From: Paludisphaera mucosa
Lineage (GTDB): Bacteria; Planctomycetota; Planctomycetia; Isosphaerales; Isosphaeraceae
Assembly (NCBI RefSeq): GCF_029589435.1
Contig: NZ_JARRAG010000001.1
Coordinates: 1,788,808 to 1,852,807 of the forward strand
Direction of reading: 5' to 3'
Length of the DNA: 64,000 nucleotides
The number at the start of each line of letters is the position of its first letter. Positions within the stretch are counted from its first letter, which is position 1. Both the position numbers and the translations under genes were made by a program. The notes beneath the pieces are model-generated. The model ran no database searches and had not been told where the DNA came from. It worked only from the letters and a program-made list of their open reading frames with translations. Of the stretch, positions 40,411 to 48,986 are shown piece after piece.

Positions 40411-41529
40411 ATGTCGACGCGCCGTCAAATCCTCACGTCCGCACTCGCCGGCGCGGCCGCGGCGGCCCTCGCTCCCCGTCTGACCGCCGCGACCGACGAC
40501 GAGAGGCCTCTGCCCCGGAATGAGCCTTCGACCTCGGGGCGTTACCGGCCTCGCGAGCGGTTCGGGCTCGGCGGCGTGGCGATCGGCAACGCGTTCCGGC
40601 CCACCACCGACGCGATGTCCGAGGCCACGATGCGAGCGGCCTGGGACGGCGGCGTCCGCCACTTCGACACGTCGCCCTGGTACGGGCTCGGCCTGAGCGA
40701 GCGGCGATTCGGCCAGTTCCTCCACGCCCAGGCTCGCGATTCTTTCGTGATCTCCACCAAGGTCGGCCGCCTGCTGAAGCCCGACGAGACCTTCAAGAAG
40801 CCGTTGTTGTGGAAGGACTACCCGCCCTTCCGCTACGAATACGACTACTCGGCCGCCGGCACCCGGCGCTCCATCGAGGACAGCCTCAACCGCCTCGGCC
40901 TGGGTCGGCTCGACATCGTCTACATCCACGACCTCTCGCCCGACAACGCCGACATGGGCGCCGAGTGGACCAGCTACTTCGACGTCGCCATGAAGGGGGC
41001 GGCGAAGGAGCTGACGAAGATGCGCGACGAGGGGGTCATCCGGGCCTGGGGCTTCGGCGTCAACACGATCGAGCCCTGCCTGCGGGCTCTCAAGGAATCC
41101 GACCCCGACATCTTCCTGTCCGCCACGCAGTACTCGCTGATCCATCACGAGGACGACCTGCATACGCTCTTCCCGGCCTGCGAGGAGCGGGGCGTCTCGA
41201 TCGTCGTCGGCGCGCCGCTGAACTCCGGCTTTCTGGCGGGGGTCGACCGCTACAATTACAGCGAGGACTTGCCCGAGAAGTTCGTGAAGAAGCGTGCGAA
41301 GCTTCGCGAGGTCGCCGGCCGCCACGGCGTGGACCTTCGCACCGCGGCCCTCCAGTTCTGCGCGGCGCCGAAGGTCGTCTCGTCGGTCATCCCGGGAGCC
41401 CGCTCGCCCGAGCAGGCCCGGCAGAACATCGCCTCGATGAAGGTCCGGATCCCGGACGACTTCTGGGCCGAGTTGAAGCACGAAAAGCTGATCGCCGCCG
41501 ACGCACCGACGCCCAAAGCCGCGAGCTGA
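40411..41529 (+). CDS. Tat-signal aldo/keto reductase
   Basis: A 372-aa NAD(P)-dependent oxidoreductase with an apparent Tat signal (STRRQILTSALAGAAAAALAPR). The catalytic tetrad is complete: Asp in HFDTSPWYG, Tyr in the same motif, Lys in ISTKVGR and His in IVYIHDL. Sequence type is near D-threo-aldose/L-fucose 1-dehydrogenases and pyridoxal 4-dehydrogenase (long insert after KPDETFKK, LNSGFLAG near the nucleotide site). GGGAG precedes the ATG. It lies 86 nt after the HAD gene and 20 nt before the amidohydrolase gene. An exported, cofactor-dependent reductase is unusual unless the cofactor is loaded before Tat export. Confidence 0.93.
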   Translation: MSTRRQILTSALAGAAAAALAPRLTAATDDERPLPRNEPSTSGRYRPRERFGLGGVAIGNAFRPTTDAMSEATMRAAWDGGVRHFDTSPWYGLGLSERRFGQFLHAQARDSFVISTKVGRLLKPDETFKKPLLWKDYPPFRYEYDYSAAGTRRSIEDSLNRLGLGRLDIVYIHDLSPDNADMGAEWTSYFDVAMKGAAKELTKMRDEGVIRAWGFGVNTIEPCLRALKESDPDIFLSATQYSLIHHEDDLHTLFPACEERGVSIVVGAPLNSGFLAGVDRYNYSEDLPEKFVKKRAKLREVAGRHGVDLRTAALQFCAAPKVVSSVIPGARSPEQARQNIASMKVRIPDDFWAELKHEKLIAADAPTPKAAS

Positions 41530-41549
41530 CCACTCACCAAGGGACGACG

Positions 41550-42920
41550 ATGCTTCGACATGGGGCGATCCTCGGGCCATTCCTCCTGGCGGCGGCGCTT
41601 CTCGGCTCGGCCGCCCGCGCGGACGACGCTGGGACCGTCGCCCTGACGCACGTCCGGCTCATCGACGGAACCGGGGGCGACCCGATCGACGACGCGACGA
41701 TCGTCGTCGCAGGCGGCCGGATCACGGCGGCGGGTCCGGCGGACACGGCGATCCCGCCGGGGGCCACGGTCCGCGACCTCCGGGGGAAGACCGTGACTCC
41801 CGGCCTGATCTCCGACCACAGCCACGTCGGCCAGGTCCGGGGCGCGACCAACGGGGCCCCGAACTACACCCGCGAGACGATCGAGGCCGAGCTGCGACAA
41901 TATCGCGATTACGGCGTCACGACGATCATGGCGCTCGGCAACAACGGCCCTTTGTTCGGCACGCTTCGCGAGGAGGCCCACGCCGGGGCGCTCGGCGGGG
42001 CCGACCTGTTCGGCGTCGATCGCGGCGTCGGCGTGCCCGACGGCGGCCCGCCCCAGGCCATGACGAAGCTCGGCGCCGACCAGCTCTTCCGGCCTCGCAC
42101 GGTCGCCGAGGCCGTCGCGGCCGTCGACGCGATGGCCGACCGCAAGACCGACCTCGTCAAGCTCTGGCTCGACGACTTCGGCGGGTCCGCCGCCAAGATG
42201 ACGCCCGACGTCTACACGGCCGTGATCGAACGCGCCCACGCCCGCGGCGTCCGCGTCGCCGCCCACATCCACGACCTGGCCGACGCCCGGGCCATCGTCG
42301 CGGCCGGCGCCGACATCCTCGCGCACGGCGTCCGCGACCGGCCGGTCGACTCCGACCTGATCGACGCGCTCAAGTCCCGCGGCGTCTGGTACGTCGCGAC
42401 GCTGGCTCTCGACGACGCCAGCTTCGCCTGGGCCGACCAGGCGGCCTGGACGCGATCGCCGTTCGTCCGCGCGGCGCTCTCCCCGGAACTGGCCCGTCAG
42501 ATCGACGACCCGAAGTGGCGAGCCGGCATCCTCGCCGGCCCCGGGCTCGCGGGCTCGCGGTCTTCCCTGGTCATGAACCAGCGAAATCTGAAAACCCTCT
42601 TCGACGCCGGGATCAAGATCGGCTTCGGCACCGACAGCGGCGCGACGCCGCTGCGCGTGGCCGGCGTCGCCGAGCATCGCGAGCTGGCGTTGATGGTCGA
42701 GGCGGGCCTCACGCCGCTCCAGGCCCTGACGATCGCCACCTCCCGCGCGGCCGGCGCGTTGAATCTGGACGACCGGGGCCGCATCGCACCGGGCCTGCGA
42801 GCCGACTTCCTCGTCTTCGACGCGGACCCGTCCCAGGACGTCGCCAGCACCCGGATGATCCGCGAGACCTGGATCCAGGGCCGGTGCCACCCCCGCGTCG
42901 AGCCCACCGCGACTCCTTGA
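41550..42920 (+). CDS. Exported amidohydrolase (imidazolonepropionase-like)
   Basis: A 456-aa metal-dependent hydrolase. I start it at the ATG at 41550, just after AAGGGA, giving signal GPFLLAAALLGSAARA. Amidohydrolase features: VRLIDGTGGDP with VTPGLISDHSHVG (HxH metal site), Lys in LVKLWLDD (possible carbamylated bridge), AAHIHD and AHGVRD His ligands, and Asp in FGTDSG. The C-terminus IAPGLRADFLVFDADP is typical of the composite beta domain. Related enzymes act on imidazolonepropionate, prolidase-type dipeptides or lactones; the substrate here is unknown. It is spaced 20 nt from the reductase and 21 nt from the cupin gene. Confidence 0.93.
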   Translation: MLRHGAILGPFLLAAALLGSAARADDAGTVALTHVRLIDGTGGDPIDDATIVVAGGRITAAGPADTAIPPGATVRDLRGKTVTPGLISDHSHVGQVRGATNGAPNYTRETIEAELRQYRDYGVTTIMALGNNGPLFGTLREEAHAGALGGADLFGVDRGVGVPDGGPPQAMTKLGADQLFRPRTVAEAVAAVDAMADRKTDLVKLWLDDFGGSAAKMTPDVYTAVIERAHARGVRVAAHIHDLADARAIVAAGADILAHGVRDRPVDSDLIDALKSRGVWYVATLALDDASFAWADQAAWTRSPFVRAALSPELARQIDDPKWRAGILAGPGLAGSRSSLVMNQRNLKTLFDAGIKIGFGTDSGATPLRVAGVAEHRELALMVEAGLTPLQALTIATSRAAGALNLDDRGRIAPGLRADFLVFDADPSQDVASTRMIRETWIQGRCHPRVEPTATP

Positions 42921-42941
42921 CAACCCGGAGACTGCAACACC

Positions 42942-43553
42942 ATGAGCGAGATCGATCGTCGCGCCTTCGCCGCGCTGCTCGCGGGCGGGGGGCTGCTGAA
43001 CGCCGCGTCCCGGGCGGCCGAGGGCGAGGAATTCGTCAGGATCATCCGGTTGGAGCCCGGCGAAGGCATACCCAACAACCCGAAGCTGCCGGTGCTGCTG
43101 TATCGGGGGTTCCTCAAGGCCGACGCGAACGACCCGGCGGCCCACGAGGCCCTCTTCGAACGCAACGGCTGGCCCCCCATGTGGCGTAACGGCGTTTATG
43201 CCTTCCATCACTACCACGCTACGGCCCACGAGGTCCTCGGCTTCGCCGGCGGGCGGGCGACCCTGCTGCTGGGCGGCCCCGGCGGCCAGAAGGTCGACGT
43301 GGAGGCCGGCGACGTCGTCCTGCTCCCGGCCGGCACGGGCCACATGCGGCTCGACGCCTCTCGCGGCTTCCTGGTCGTGGGCGCCTACCCGCCCGACCAG
43401 TCGCCCGACCTCCAGCGCGAGGCTGCGACGCCCGAAATGCTCAAGACGATCGAGTCCGTGGCCGTCCCCAAGATCGACCCCGTCCTGGGCGAGGAGGGGG
43501 CTGTCTACGACCGGGAATGGCTCGGACGCAGGCCGTCCGGCGAGACGCGGTGA
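42942..43553 (+). CDS. Exported cupin-domain protein
   Basis: A 203-aa cupin with a Tat-like signal (DRRAFAALLAGGGLLNAASRAAEG). The cupin core spans about 85-150: YAFHHYHATAHEVLGFAGG supplies His and Glu metal ligands, and VVLLPAGTGHMRL the last His. It resembles the YjlB-type single cupins of unknown reaction. GGAG lies before the ATG. It is the last gene of the DeoR-controlled cluster, and a small hairpin follows. Confidence 0.88.
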   Translation: MSEIDRRAFAALLAGGGLLNAASRAAEGEEFVRIIRLEPGEGIPNNPKLPVLLYRGFLKADANDPAAHEALFERNGWPPMWRNGVYAFHHYHATAHEVLGFAGGRATLLLGGPGGQKVDVEAGDVVLLPAGTGHMRLDASRGFLVVGAYPPDQSPDLQREAATPEMLKTIESVAVPKIDPVLGEEGAVYDREWLGRRPSGETR

Positions 43554-43569
43554 AGCTCGGGCTAGGGGC

Positions 43570-43586
43570 CCCGGTCTTCCGGGTTT
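43570..43586 (+). terminator. Small hairpin with short T run after the cupin gene
   Basis: CCCGG and CCGGG (43570-43574 and 43579-43583) pair around a TCTT loop and are followed by TTT. The stem is short, but the position suits the end of the operon. Confidence 0.35.
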
Positions 43587-43688
43587 GACCGCCGCCGCGG
43601 GCCGCCGGTACGATGGGCTTTTCCGCCGTTCCGCCGGCAGCAGCGTACTCGTTCCAGACCGGCGGCGCGGCCTTCCGGGAGACGTCGG

Positions 43689-45278
43689 ATGCGGTGGTCG
43701 GTCGCTTCGAGGTTGGTTCGCCTTAGACATCCATTCCTGGCCCTCGCCCTGCTGGCCTGCCTCCTCGGCGCGGCGGCGGGCTGTTCCGAACCCGTCGCCG
43801 AAGCGCCGAAGCCGCCGCCGACCTACCCGGGCGTCTCGCTGACGATCGGCGCGATCGGCGACACGGCGATCCTCGCCGGCGTCGCCGCGCAGCGGGGCGA
43901 ATGGACGGCCACCCGCAAGGGCGAGATCGCCGTCGCGACCGACGCCGCCAGGACGGTCGAGAACGCGGGCGACCTCGACGTCCTCGTCTTCCCCGCCCAG
44001 GATCTCGGCGCCCTGATCGACCGGAACCTGCTGGCGGTCATCCCCAACGCCGTCGTCCTCCCCGAAGCCCCCGCCCCGGAAGGGGCGAAGCCCGCCGATC
44101 GGAAGTCCGAGGCTTCCGAAGATCGCGAGGCCGAGGGCTTCCAGTACATGGACGTCGCCCCCGCCTTCCGCGAGCAAGTGAGCAAGTACGGCAGCGACCG
44201 CTACGCCCTGCCGATCGGCGGCTCGACGCTGATCCTGGCCTATCGGCGCGACGCCTTCACCGCCGAGGCGAACGTGAAGGCCGCCAAGGAGCAGGGCCTG
44301 TCGCTGGAGCCGCCCGCGACCTGGGCCCAGCTCGACGCGCTGGCGCGCTTCTTCCAGGGCCGAGACTGGGACGGCGACGGCACGCCCGGCTTCGGCCTGG
44401 CCGCCGCGCTCGGGAAGGACGCCGAAGGGGTCGCCGACGCCACGTTCCTGGCCCGCGCCGCGAGCCTGGGCCAGCATCGCGACCACTACTCATTCCTGTT
44501 CGACGCCGACGACCTGGCCCCCCGCGTGGTGACGCCCCCGTTCGTCGAGGCGCTCAAGGCGATCGCCGCGTGGAAGGCCGTCGGCCCCCCGGGCGTCGAG
44601 GCGTTCGACGTCGCCGCCGCGCGGGCCGCGTTCCGCGAGGGCAAGGTCGCCATGCTCATCGACCGGGCCGAGAAGGCCGCCGAGTGGTCGTCGGACAAGG
44701 CCGTCGCCGGGGCCCCGCTGCCGGGCTCGGAGCGGGTCTACGAGCCCGCGCGCAAGACCTGGGACGCCGGCGGCTCGATCAACCGGCCGACCTACCTGCC
44801 GTTCGGCGGGGGCTGGCTCGTCGGCGTCCGCCGCGGGATCGCCGACGAGAAGCGTGCGGCCGCGTTCGACCTGGCCCTCTATGTGGCCGAGGCCGACGTC
44901 GCGAACCGGATCCTGGCCGAGCGGGCTTTCCCCATGCTCTCCGTGCGGGCCAGCCAGATGGGCCGGGGGCTCCCCGACCCGTCATCGGCCCGCAACGTCG
45001 ACCCCCGGAGCTGGTCGGGCGCGGTCTCTCGCAGCCTGATGGCCGAGCGCGTCTTGCCGGGGCTTCGCATCCCCGACGCCGGCGGCTACCTCACGGACCT
45101 CTCCGCGGGGCGCGTCGCGGCGATGGCCGGGAAGGCACCCGACGAAGCCCTGCGCGACGTCGCCGCCGCCTGGACCGCCCGCAGCAAGACGCTAGGCGTC
45201 CCTCGGCAGCTCTGGCACTACCGCCGCAGCCTGAACACCCTGGCCACGCTCCCCGAGCCTCCGGCGCGCGACAAGTGA
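43689..45278 (+). CDS. Solute-binding lipoprotein (ABC sugar-type)
   Basis: A 529-aa extracellular solute-binding protein. The signal ends in lipobox AAAGC with Cys at about 32. The fold matches type 1 sugar/oligosaccharide-binding proteins: VFPAQDLGALIDRNLLAVI, ALPIGGSTLILAYRRDAF, PPATWAQLDALARFF, a repeated alternating alpha/beta pattern, and FREGKVAMLIDRAE near the C-terminal lobe. It is longer than the usual 400-450 aa because of C-terminal helical sequence. No permease or ATPase gene is adjacent, so it would need to work with components encoded elsewhere or act as a receptor. GGGAG precedes the ATG. Confidence 0.88.
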   Translation: MRWSVASRLVRLRHPFLALALLACLLGAAAGCSEPVAEAPKPPPTYPGVSLTIGAIGDTAILAGVAAQRGEWTATRKGEIAVATDAARTVENAGDLDVLVFPAQDLGALIDRNLLAVIPNAVVLPEAPAPEGAKPADRKSEASEDREAEGFQYMDVAPAFREQVSKYGSDRYALPIGGSTLILAYRRDAFTAEANVKAAKEQGLSLEPPATWAQLDALARFFQGRDWDGDGTPGFGLAAALGKDAEGVADATFLARAASLGQHRDHYSFLFDADDLAPRVVTPPFVEALKAIAAWKAVGPPGVEAFDVAAARAAFREGKVAMLIDRAEKAAEWSSDKAVAGAPLPGSERVYEPARKTWDAGGSINRPTYLPFGGGWLVGVRRGIADEKRAAAFDLALYVAEADVANRILAERAFPMLSVRASQMGRGLPDPSSARNVDPRSWSGAVSRSLMAERVLPGLRIPDAGGYLTDLSAGRVAAMAGKAPDEALRDVAAAWTARSKTLGVPRQLWHYRRSLNTLATLPEPPARDK

Positions 45279-45318
45279 TCGATCGGCCCTCGCGGCCCCG
45301 GCCTCGCGAACAAGGTCC

Positions 45319-45897
45319 ATGAGCGAATCCGAAGCCGACCAGACCGAGCCGAACCTCGCGAGCGCGCTGGACGAGAACGGCCTGCTCGCGCTCGACGTCC
45401 CCGCCTTCGTCCGCCGCGGGCAGGACGTCGAGTTCCTGATCAGCTCGCTCCACGAGCGCTGCCGCAGACATCGCCTGGCCCGGCTCGACATGGTCCACGT
45501 CCGGCTCCGCCAGTGGGCGAAGGTTGCGACCGGCCCCGGCGACTGGGCCGACGCCTTCCTCGGGCCGATCGACGGCCTCTGGCCGCTGGCCGAGGCCGAG
45601 TCCCCAGCCTGGAGCCGCCGTCCCGGCTCGCCGCGCCAGCGGCGGGCGATCGCCCGCGACCTCGTCGCCAGCGTCGAGCGCTTCAACGAACGCTGGGCCG
45701 CGTTCGTGGCCAGACTGGACATCGATCTCGTCAATACGGCGATCGAGCACTACAACGCGTACTATGTGATCGAGAAAGAATGCGTCCTGGGCTCGGCCCG
45801 CCTGGCGGCGATGTTCTTCACGCCGCTCGTCAAGGTCTCGGCCGCGTCTCTCCTGGCCGACCATCCGCCGCTCCCCGTCCCCGAGCCGAACGCCTGA
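45319..45897 (+). CDS. Hypothetical protein
   Basis: A 192-aa protein, probably cytoplasmic: no signal peptide or membrane helix. AAGGT precedes the ATG, 40 nt after the solute-binding lipoprotein gene. It is mostly helical with Trp/Arg-rich segments (VHVRLRQWAKV, FNERWAAFVARLDIDLVNTAIEHYNAYYVIEKEC), and the N-terminus is acidic. I recognise no family. The spacing suggests co-transcription with the lipoprotein gene. Confidence 0.78.
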   Translation: MSESEADQTEPNLASALDENGLLALDVPAFVRRGQDVEFLISSLHERCRRHRLARLDMVHVRLRQWAKVATGPGDWADAFLGPIDGLWPLAEAESPAWSRRPGSPRQRRAIARDLVASVERFNERWAAFVARLDIDLVNTAIEHYNAYYVIEKECVLGSARLAAMFFTPLVKVSAASLLADHPPLPVPEPNA

Positions 45898-45934
45898 ACC
45901 GGACGACGATCCCTTCAACCTCTGCGAGAGCCCC

Positions 45935-47512
45935 ATGACCCGACGTCTCGACCAACCCAGGCCGACTTCAATCCTTTCCGCGGCGTGCGCGTCGCTGCTG
46001 CTGATCTGCGCCTACGCGACGTCCGCCTCGGCGCAGGCGGTCATCGAGGCCAAGCCGAAAGCGGCCGATGCGCCCAAGGCGGCCGCCGCGGCCTCGAACG
46101 TGTCGTTCGCGATCACGTACACGGAGAAGGTCGCCCAGGGCTCGCCGATCACCGGCCGCGTCTACGTCATGCTGGCCGCCGCAGGGTCGCCCGGCGAGCC
46201 GCGGTTCGGGCCCAACTGGTTCCGCCCCCAGCCGTTCTTCGCCAGGGACGTCCGCGACTGGAAGCCGGGCGAGGCGGTCGTGATCGATGCCCAGGCCGTC
46301 GGCTTCCCCGACGCGATCGACAAGCTGGCCCCGGGCGACTACCGCGCCCAGGCCGTCGTCCGGGTGAATCCCGACACGGCCAAGATCGGCGACGGCGAGG
46401 GCAACTTCTTCGGCCCCATCGTCGACTTCAAGGCCCCGGCGGCGGCGGCCGAGGCGATCAAGCTGACGGTCGACCAGGTCGTCCCGCCGCACGTCTTCAA
46501 GGAGACCGATCGCATCAAGTATGCGGAACTCGTCAGCCCGTTGCTCTCGGCCTTCCACGGCCGGGAGATCAAGCATCAGGCGGCCGTGATCCTGCCCAAG
46601 ACCCCGCCGAGCGGCAAGTCGCCGGCGGTCTACATCATCACCGGGTTCGGCGGCGACCATCATTCGGCCCCCCGCTACGCCCAGTCGCCGGGCATGCGCT
46701 TCGCCGAGGACATGACCCGCATCGTCCTCAACGCCGACTGCGGCACGGGCCACCACGTCTTCGCCGACAGCGCCAACAACGGCCCGCGCGGCAAGGCCCT
46801 GACGGAGGAGTTCATCCCCTACCTGGAGAAGACCTTTAACCTCATTCCCGACCCCCGCGCCCGACTGGTCAACGGCCACTCGTCGGGGGGCTGGAGCAGT
46901 CTTTGGCTCCAGGTCGCCTACCCCGACTTCTTCGGCGGCGTCTGGTCCACGAGCCCCGACCCGGTCGACTTCCGCGACTTCCAACGCATCGACGTCTACG
47001 CCGCCGGCGAGAACATGTTCAAGGACCGACAGGGCGAGCGCCGGCCGCTCGCCCGCATGGGGACGAAACCAATCCTCTTCTATGAGCCGTTCTCGAAGAT
47101 GGAGGACGTCATGGGTACCGGCGGCCAGCTCGGCTCGTTCGAAGCCGTCTTCAGTCCCAAGGGCCCCGACGGCACGCCGCTCAGGCTCTGGGATCGCAAG
47201 ACGGGCGAGATCGACGCCGCCACCGCCAAGGCCTGGGAGTCTTATGACATCCGCCTCGTCCTGGAGCGGAATTGGCCAACCCTCGGCCCCAAGCTCGCGG
47301 GCAAGCTGCACGTGATCACCGGTTCGATCGACACCTTCTACCTGGAAGGCGCGGTCGTGAAACTCAAGGCGTCGCTCGAGAAGCTCGGCAGCGACGCCGA
47401 CGTCGAGATCATCCCCGACAAGGATCACGGCAACATCCTCGACCGCAACCTGGCCGAGCGGATCGATCACCAGATGAAGGCGGCCGTCGCCCCCGTGCTC
47501 GAAGCGAAGTGA
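45935..47512 (+). CDS. Exported alpha/beta hydrolase-fold esterase
   Basis: A 525-aa secreted protein of the putative esterase (esterase D/feruloyl-esterase-like) alpha/beta-hydrolase group. The signal ends at ATSASAQA. The N-terminal beta region (about 50-170) resembles an Ig-like accessory domain. The hydrolase core shows AVYIITGFGGDHHS, the nucleophile elbow NGHSSGGW with Ser at about 315, and a C-terminal IIPDKDHGNIL, where Asp/His may complete the triad. Such enzymes release acyl groups from polysaccharides or other esters. Its stop is 6 nt from that of the convergent VanZ-like gene. Confidence 0.9.
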   Translation: MTRRLDQPRPTSILSAACASLLLICAYATSASAQAVIEAKPKAADAPKAAAAASNVSFAITYTEKVAQGSPITGRVYVMLAAAGSPGEPRFGPNWFRPQPFFARDVRDWKPGEAVVIDAQAVGFPDAIDKLAPGDYRAQAVVRVNPDTAKIGDGEGNFFGPIVDFKAPAAAAEAIKLTVDQVVPPHVFKETDRIKYAELVSPLLSAFHGREIKHQAAVILPKTPPSGKSPAVYIITGFGGDHHSAPRYAQSPGMRFAEDMTRIVLNADCGTGHHVFADSANNGPRGKALTEEFIPYLEKTFNLIPDPRARLVNGHSSGGWSSLWLQVAYPDFFGGVWSTSPDPVDFRDFQRIDVYAAGENMFKDRQGERRPLARMGTKPILFYEPFSKMEDVMGTGGQLGSFEAVFSPKGPDGTPLRLWDRKTGEIDAATAKAWESYDIRLVLERNWPTLGPKLAGKLHVITGSIDTFYLEGAVVKLKASLEKLGSDADVEIIPDKDHGNILDRNLAERIDHQMKAAVAPVLEAK

Positions 47513-47518
47513 CCGGCC

Positions 47519-47944
47519 TCAGCCCGGCTCGCGCGCCGGTCGCAGGAGATGGCGGGCCGCATCGATTGCGACGAACCCCAGCGCGGCCCCGAGCGTGTTC
47601 AGGATCACGTCGTCGACGTCGCTGAACCGCGAGCCCGACCGCGACTGGGCGGCCTCGATCGCCGCGCTCAGGGCGAGCCCCGCGAGCGCGGCGTGCCACA
47701 GTCGGGGACGGCTCCCGAGCAACACGAACGCCGCGCCGAGCGGGGTGAAGACCACGACGTTGCCCACGATGTTGACCCAGAAGCCCCGGCCGCCCCGAGA
47801 GAGGTCGCGCGTGATGCTCTCGAAGGGCGTCAGGCGGATGCGCTCGGACGCGGGCGGCGGCTGCGCGTTCTTGTAGGCGAGGGTCAGGGTCAGGAGCAGG
47901 AAGAGATAGACGACCAGCAGCGTGACGAGCAGCGATCGGAGCAC
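47519..47944 (-). CDS. VanZ-like membrane protein
   Basis: A 141-aa integral membrane protein with four hydrophobic segments. The first is LRSLLVTLLVVYLFLLLTLT. The VanZ-like core has WVNIVGNVVVFTPLGAAFVL and SDVDDVILNTLGAALGF near the C-terminus. The start is a GTG at 47944 with AGGA upstream. VanZ was named for teicoplanin resistance, but most homologues have no known function. It is divergent from the coiled-coil unknown gene at 48089. Confidence 0.9.
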   Translation of the reverse strand: MLRSLLVTLLVVYLFLLLTLTLAYKNAQPPPASERIRLTPFESITRDLSRGGRGFWVNIVGNVVVFTPLGAAFVLLGSRPRLWHAALAGLALSAAIEAAQSRSGSRFSDVDDVILNTLGAALGFVAIDAARHLLRPAREPG

Positions 47945-48088
47945 GGCGACGGTCCTTCGGGCGGTGAGCTATCGATCGTCGATCGAAGCGCGTACCATGA
48001 AGTTCCATGGTGTCGATCGCCGCCCCGGAACGCAATCGGACCTCACTTCGGCGCATCGCCCGGCGGCGCGGAACAGACGGAGTCGGCC

Positions 48089-48964
48089 ATGCCCGTGCTC
48101 GATCGCGAGGAATTCATCGAGCAGGCGTACTTCTTCCACGCCTTCCGCGAACGCCTGGCCGACGGGGTCCCCTCGCAGGACATCCTCCTGCGCATCGGCG
48201 AGGAGCTGCTGTCGACCACCAAGCTCCCCATGGCCGTCGGCTTCCTGGCGACCGAGAGCAAGGTTACGGGCCTGATGGCCCCGGCGATGAGCCACCTGGG
48301 GCACTACTTCACCGCCTTCCAGGCCCACGTCATCGGCCAGGCCGAGGCCGACCTGAGCCGGTTCCCGATGGAACAAGCCCTCCTCGTCCTGGAGCGCGAG
48401 GTCGAATACAAGATGAAGGGGGCGTCGCTCCCCGGCCTGTTCATCTTCCAGTTCGAGTCGCTCTCGCGCAACCGCCTGGGCTACAGCAAGGGCCTGGCCG
48501 CGATGGCCGAGGACCCGATGTACGACGAGGACTGGCGCGACTACATCCTGACGCTGCAGGCCCGGCTGGGCGACGTCGACTTCGCCGACCTGATCTTCGT
48601 CCGCTCCGCTTACTTCGCCAACGAGCGGCGTAAGCTGAAGCCCGACTTCGTCCCCAAATACCCGCCCCTCTTCGGCGAGAAGGAGGGCAAGATCGCGCGG
48701 GCCAACCGCGGCCGCGACCCGCTCTACCTCTTCTCGGCCCTCCAGCGCCAGCTCGGCTATCCCGAGGTGCCGCGGCCGAAGCGGCCCGATGGCGTGGAAG
48801 ACCGGCTGACGATCCTCGAACAGCGGGTCGCGCAGCTCGAAAACCGACTCAAGTTCGTCGAGGGGGCCGGGAACCAGCCCCTCGACGTCAGCCAGGTGAT
48901 CGTCAAGCCCGAAGACACCGCCGGCATCCCCAGCGGATGGGCCGCGAAGCGGCTCGGCTCCTGA
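48089..48964 (+). CDS. Conserved hypothetical protein with C-terminal coiled coil
   Basis: A 291-aa protein, probably cytoplasmic. I start it at the ATG at 48089 with GGAG upstream; the frame is open to 47549 only as a shadow of the VanZ gene. The first 180 residues are helical (REEFIEQAYFFHAFRERL, LPMAVGFLATESKVTGL, MEQALLVLEREVEYKMKG). Then comes a basic, Pro-rich linker and a clear leucine heptad coiled coil at about 245-265 (LTILEQRVAQLENRLKFVE). I know no function for it; the architecture suggests an oligomeric or adaptor protein. Confidence 0.82.
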   Translation: MPVLDREEFIEQAYFFHAFRERLADGVPSQDILLRIGEELLSTTKLPMAVGFLATESKVTGLMAPAMSHLGHYFTAFQAHVIGQAEADLSRFPMEQALLVLEREVEYKMKGASLPGLFIFQFESLSRNRLGYSKGLAAMAEDPMYDEDWRDYILTLQARLGDVDFADLIFVRSAYFANERRKLKPDFVPKYPPLFGEKEGKIARANRGRDPLYLFSALQRQLGYPEVPRPKRPDGVEDRLTILEQRVAQLENRLKFVEGAGNQPLDVSQVIVKPEDTAGIPSGWAAKRLGS

Positions 48965-48986
48965 ACGACGGAAGGTGCGAAGCCCG

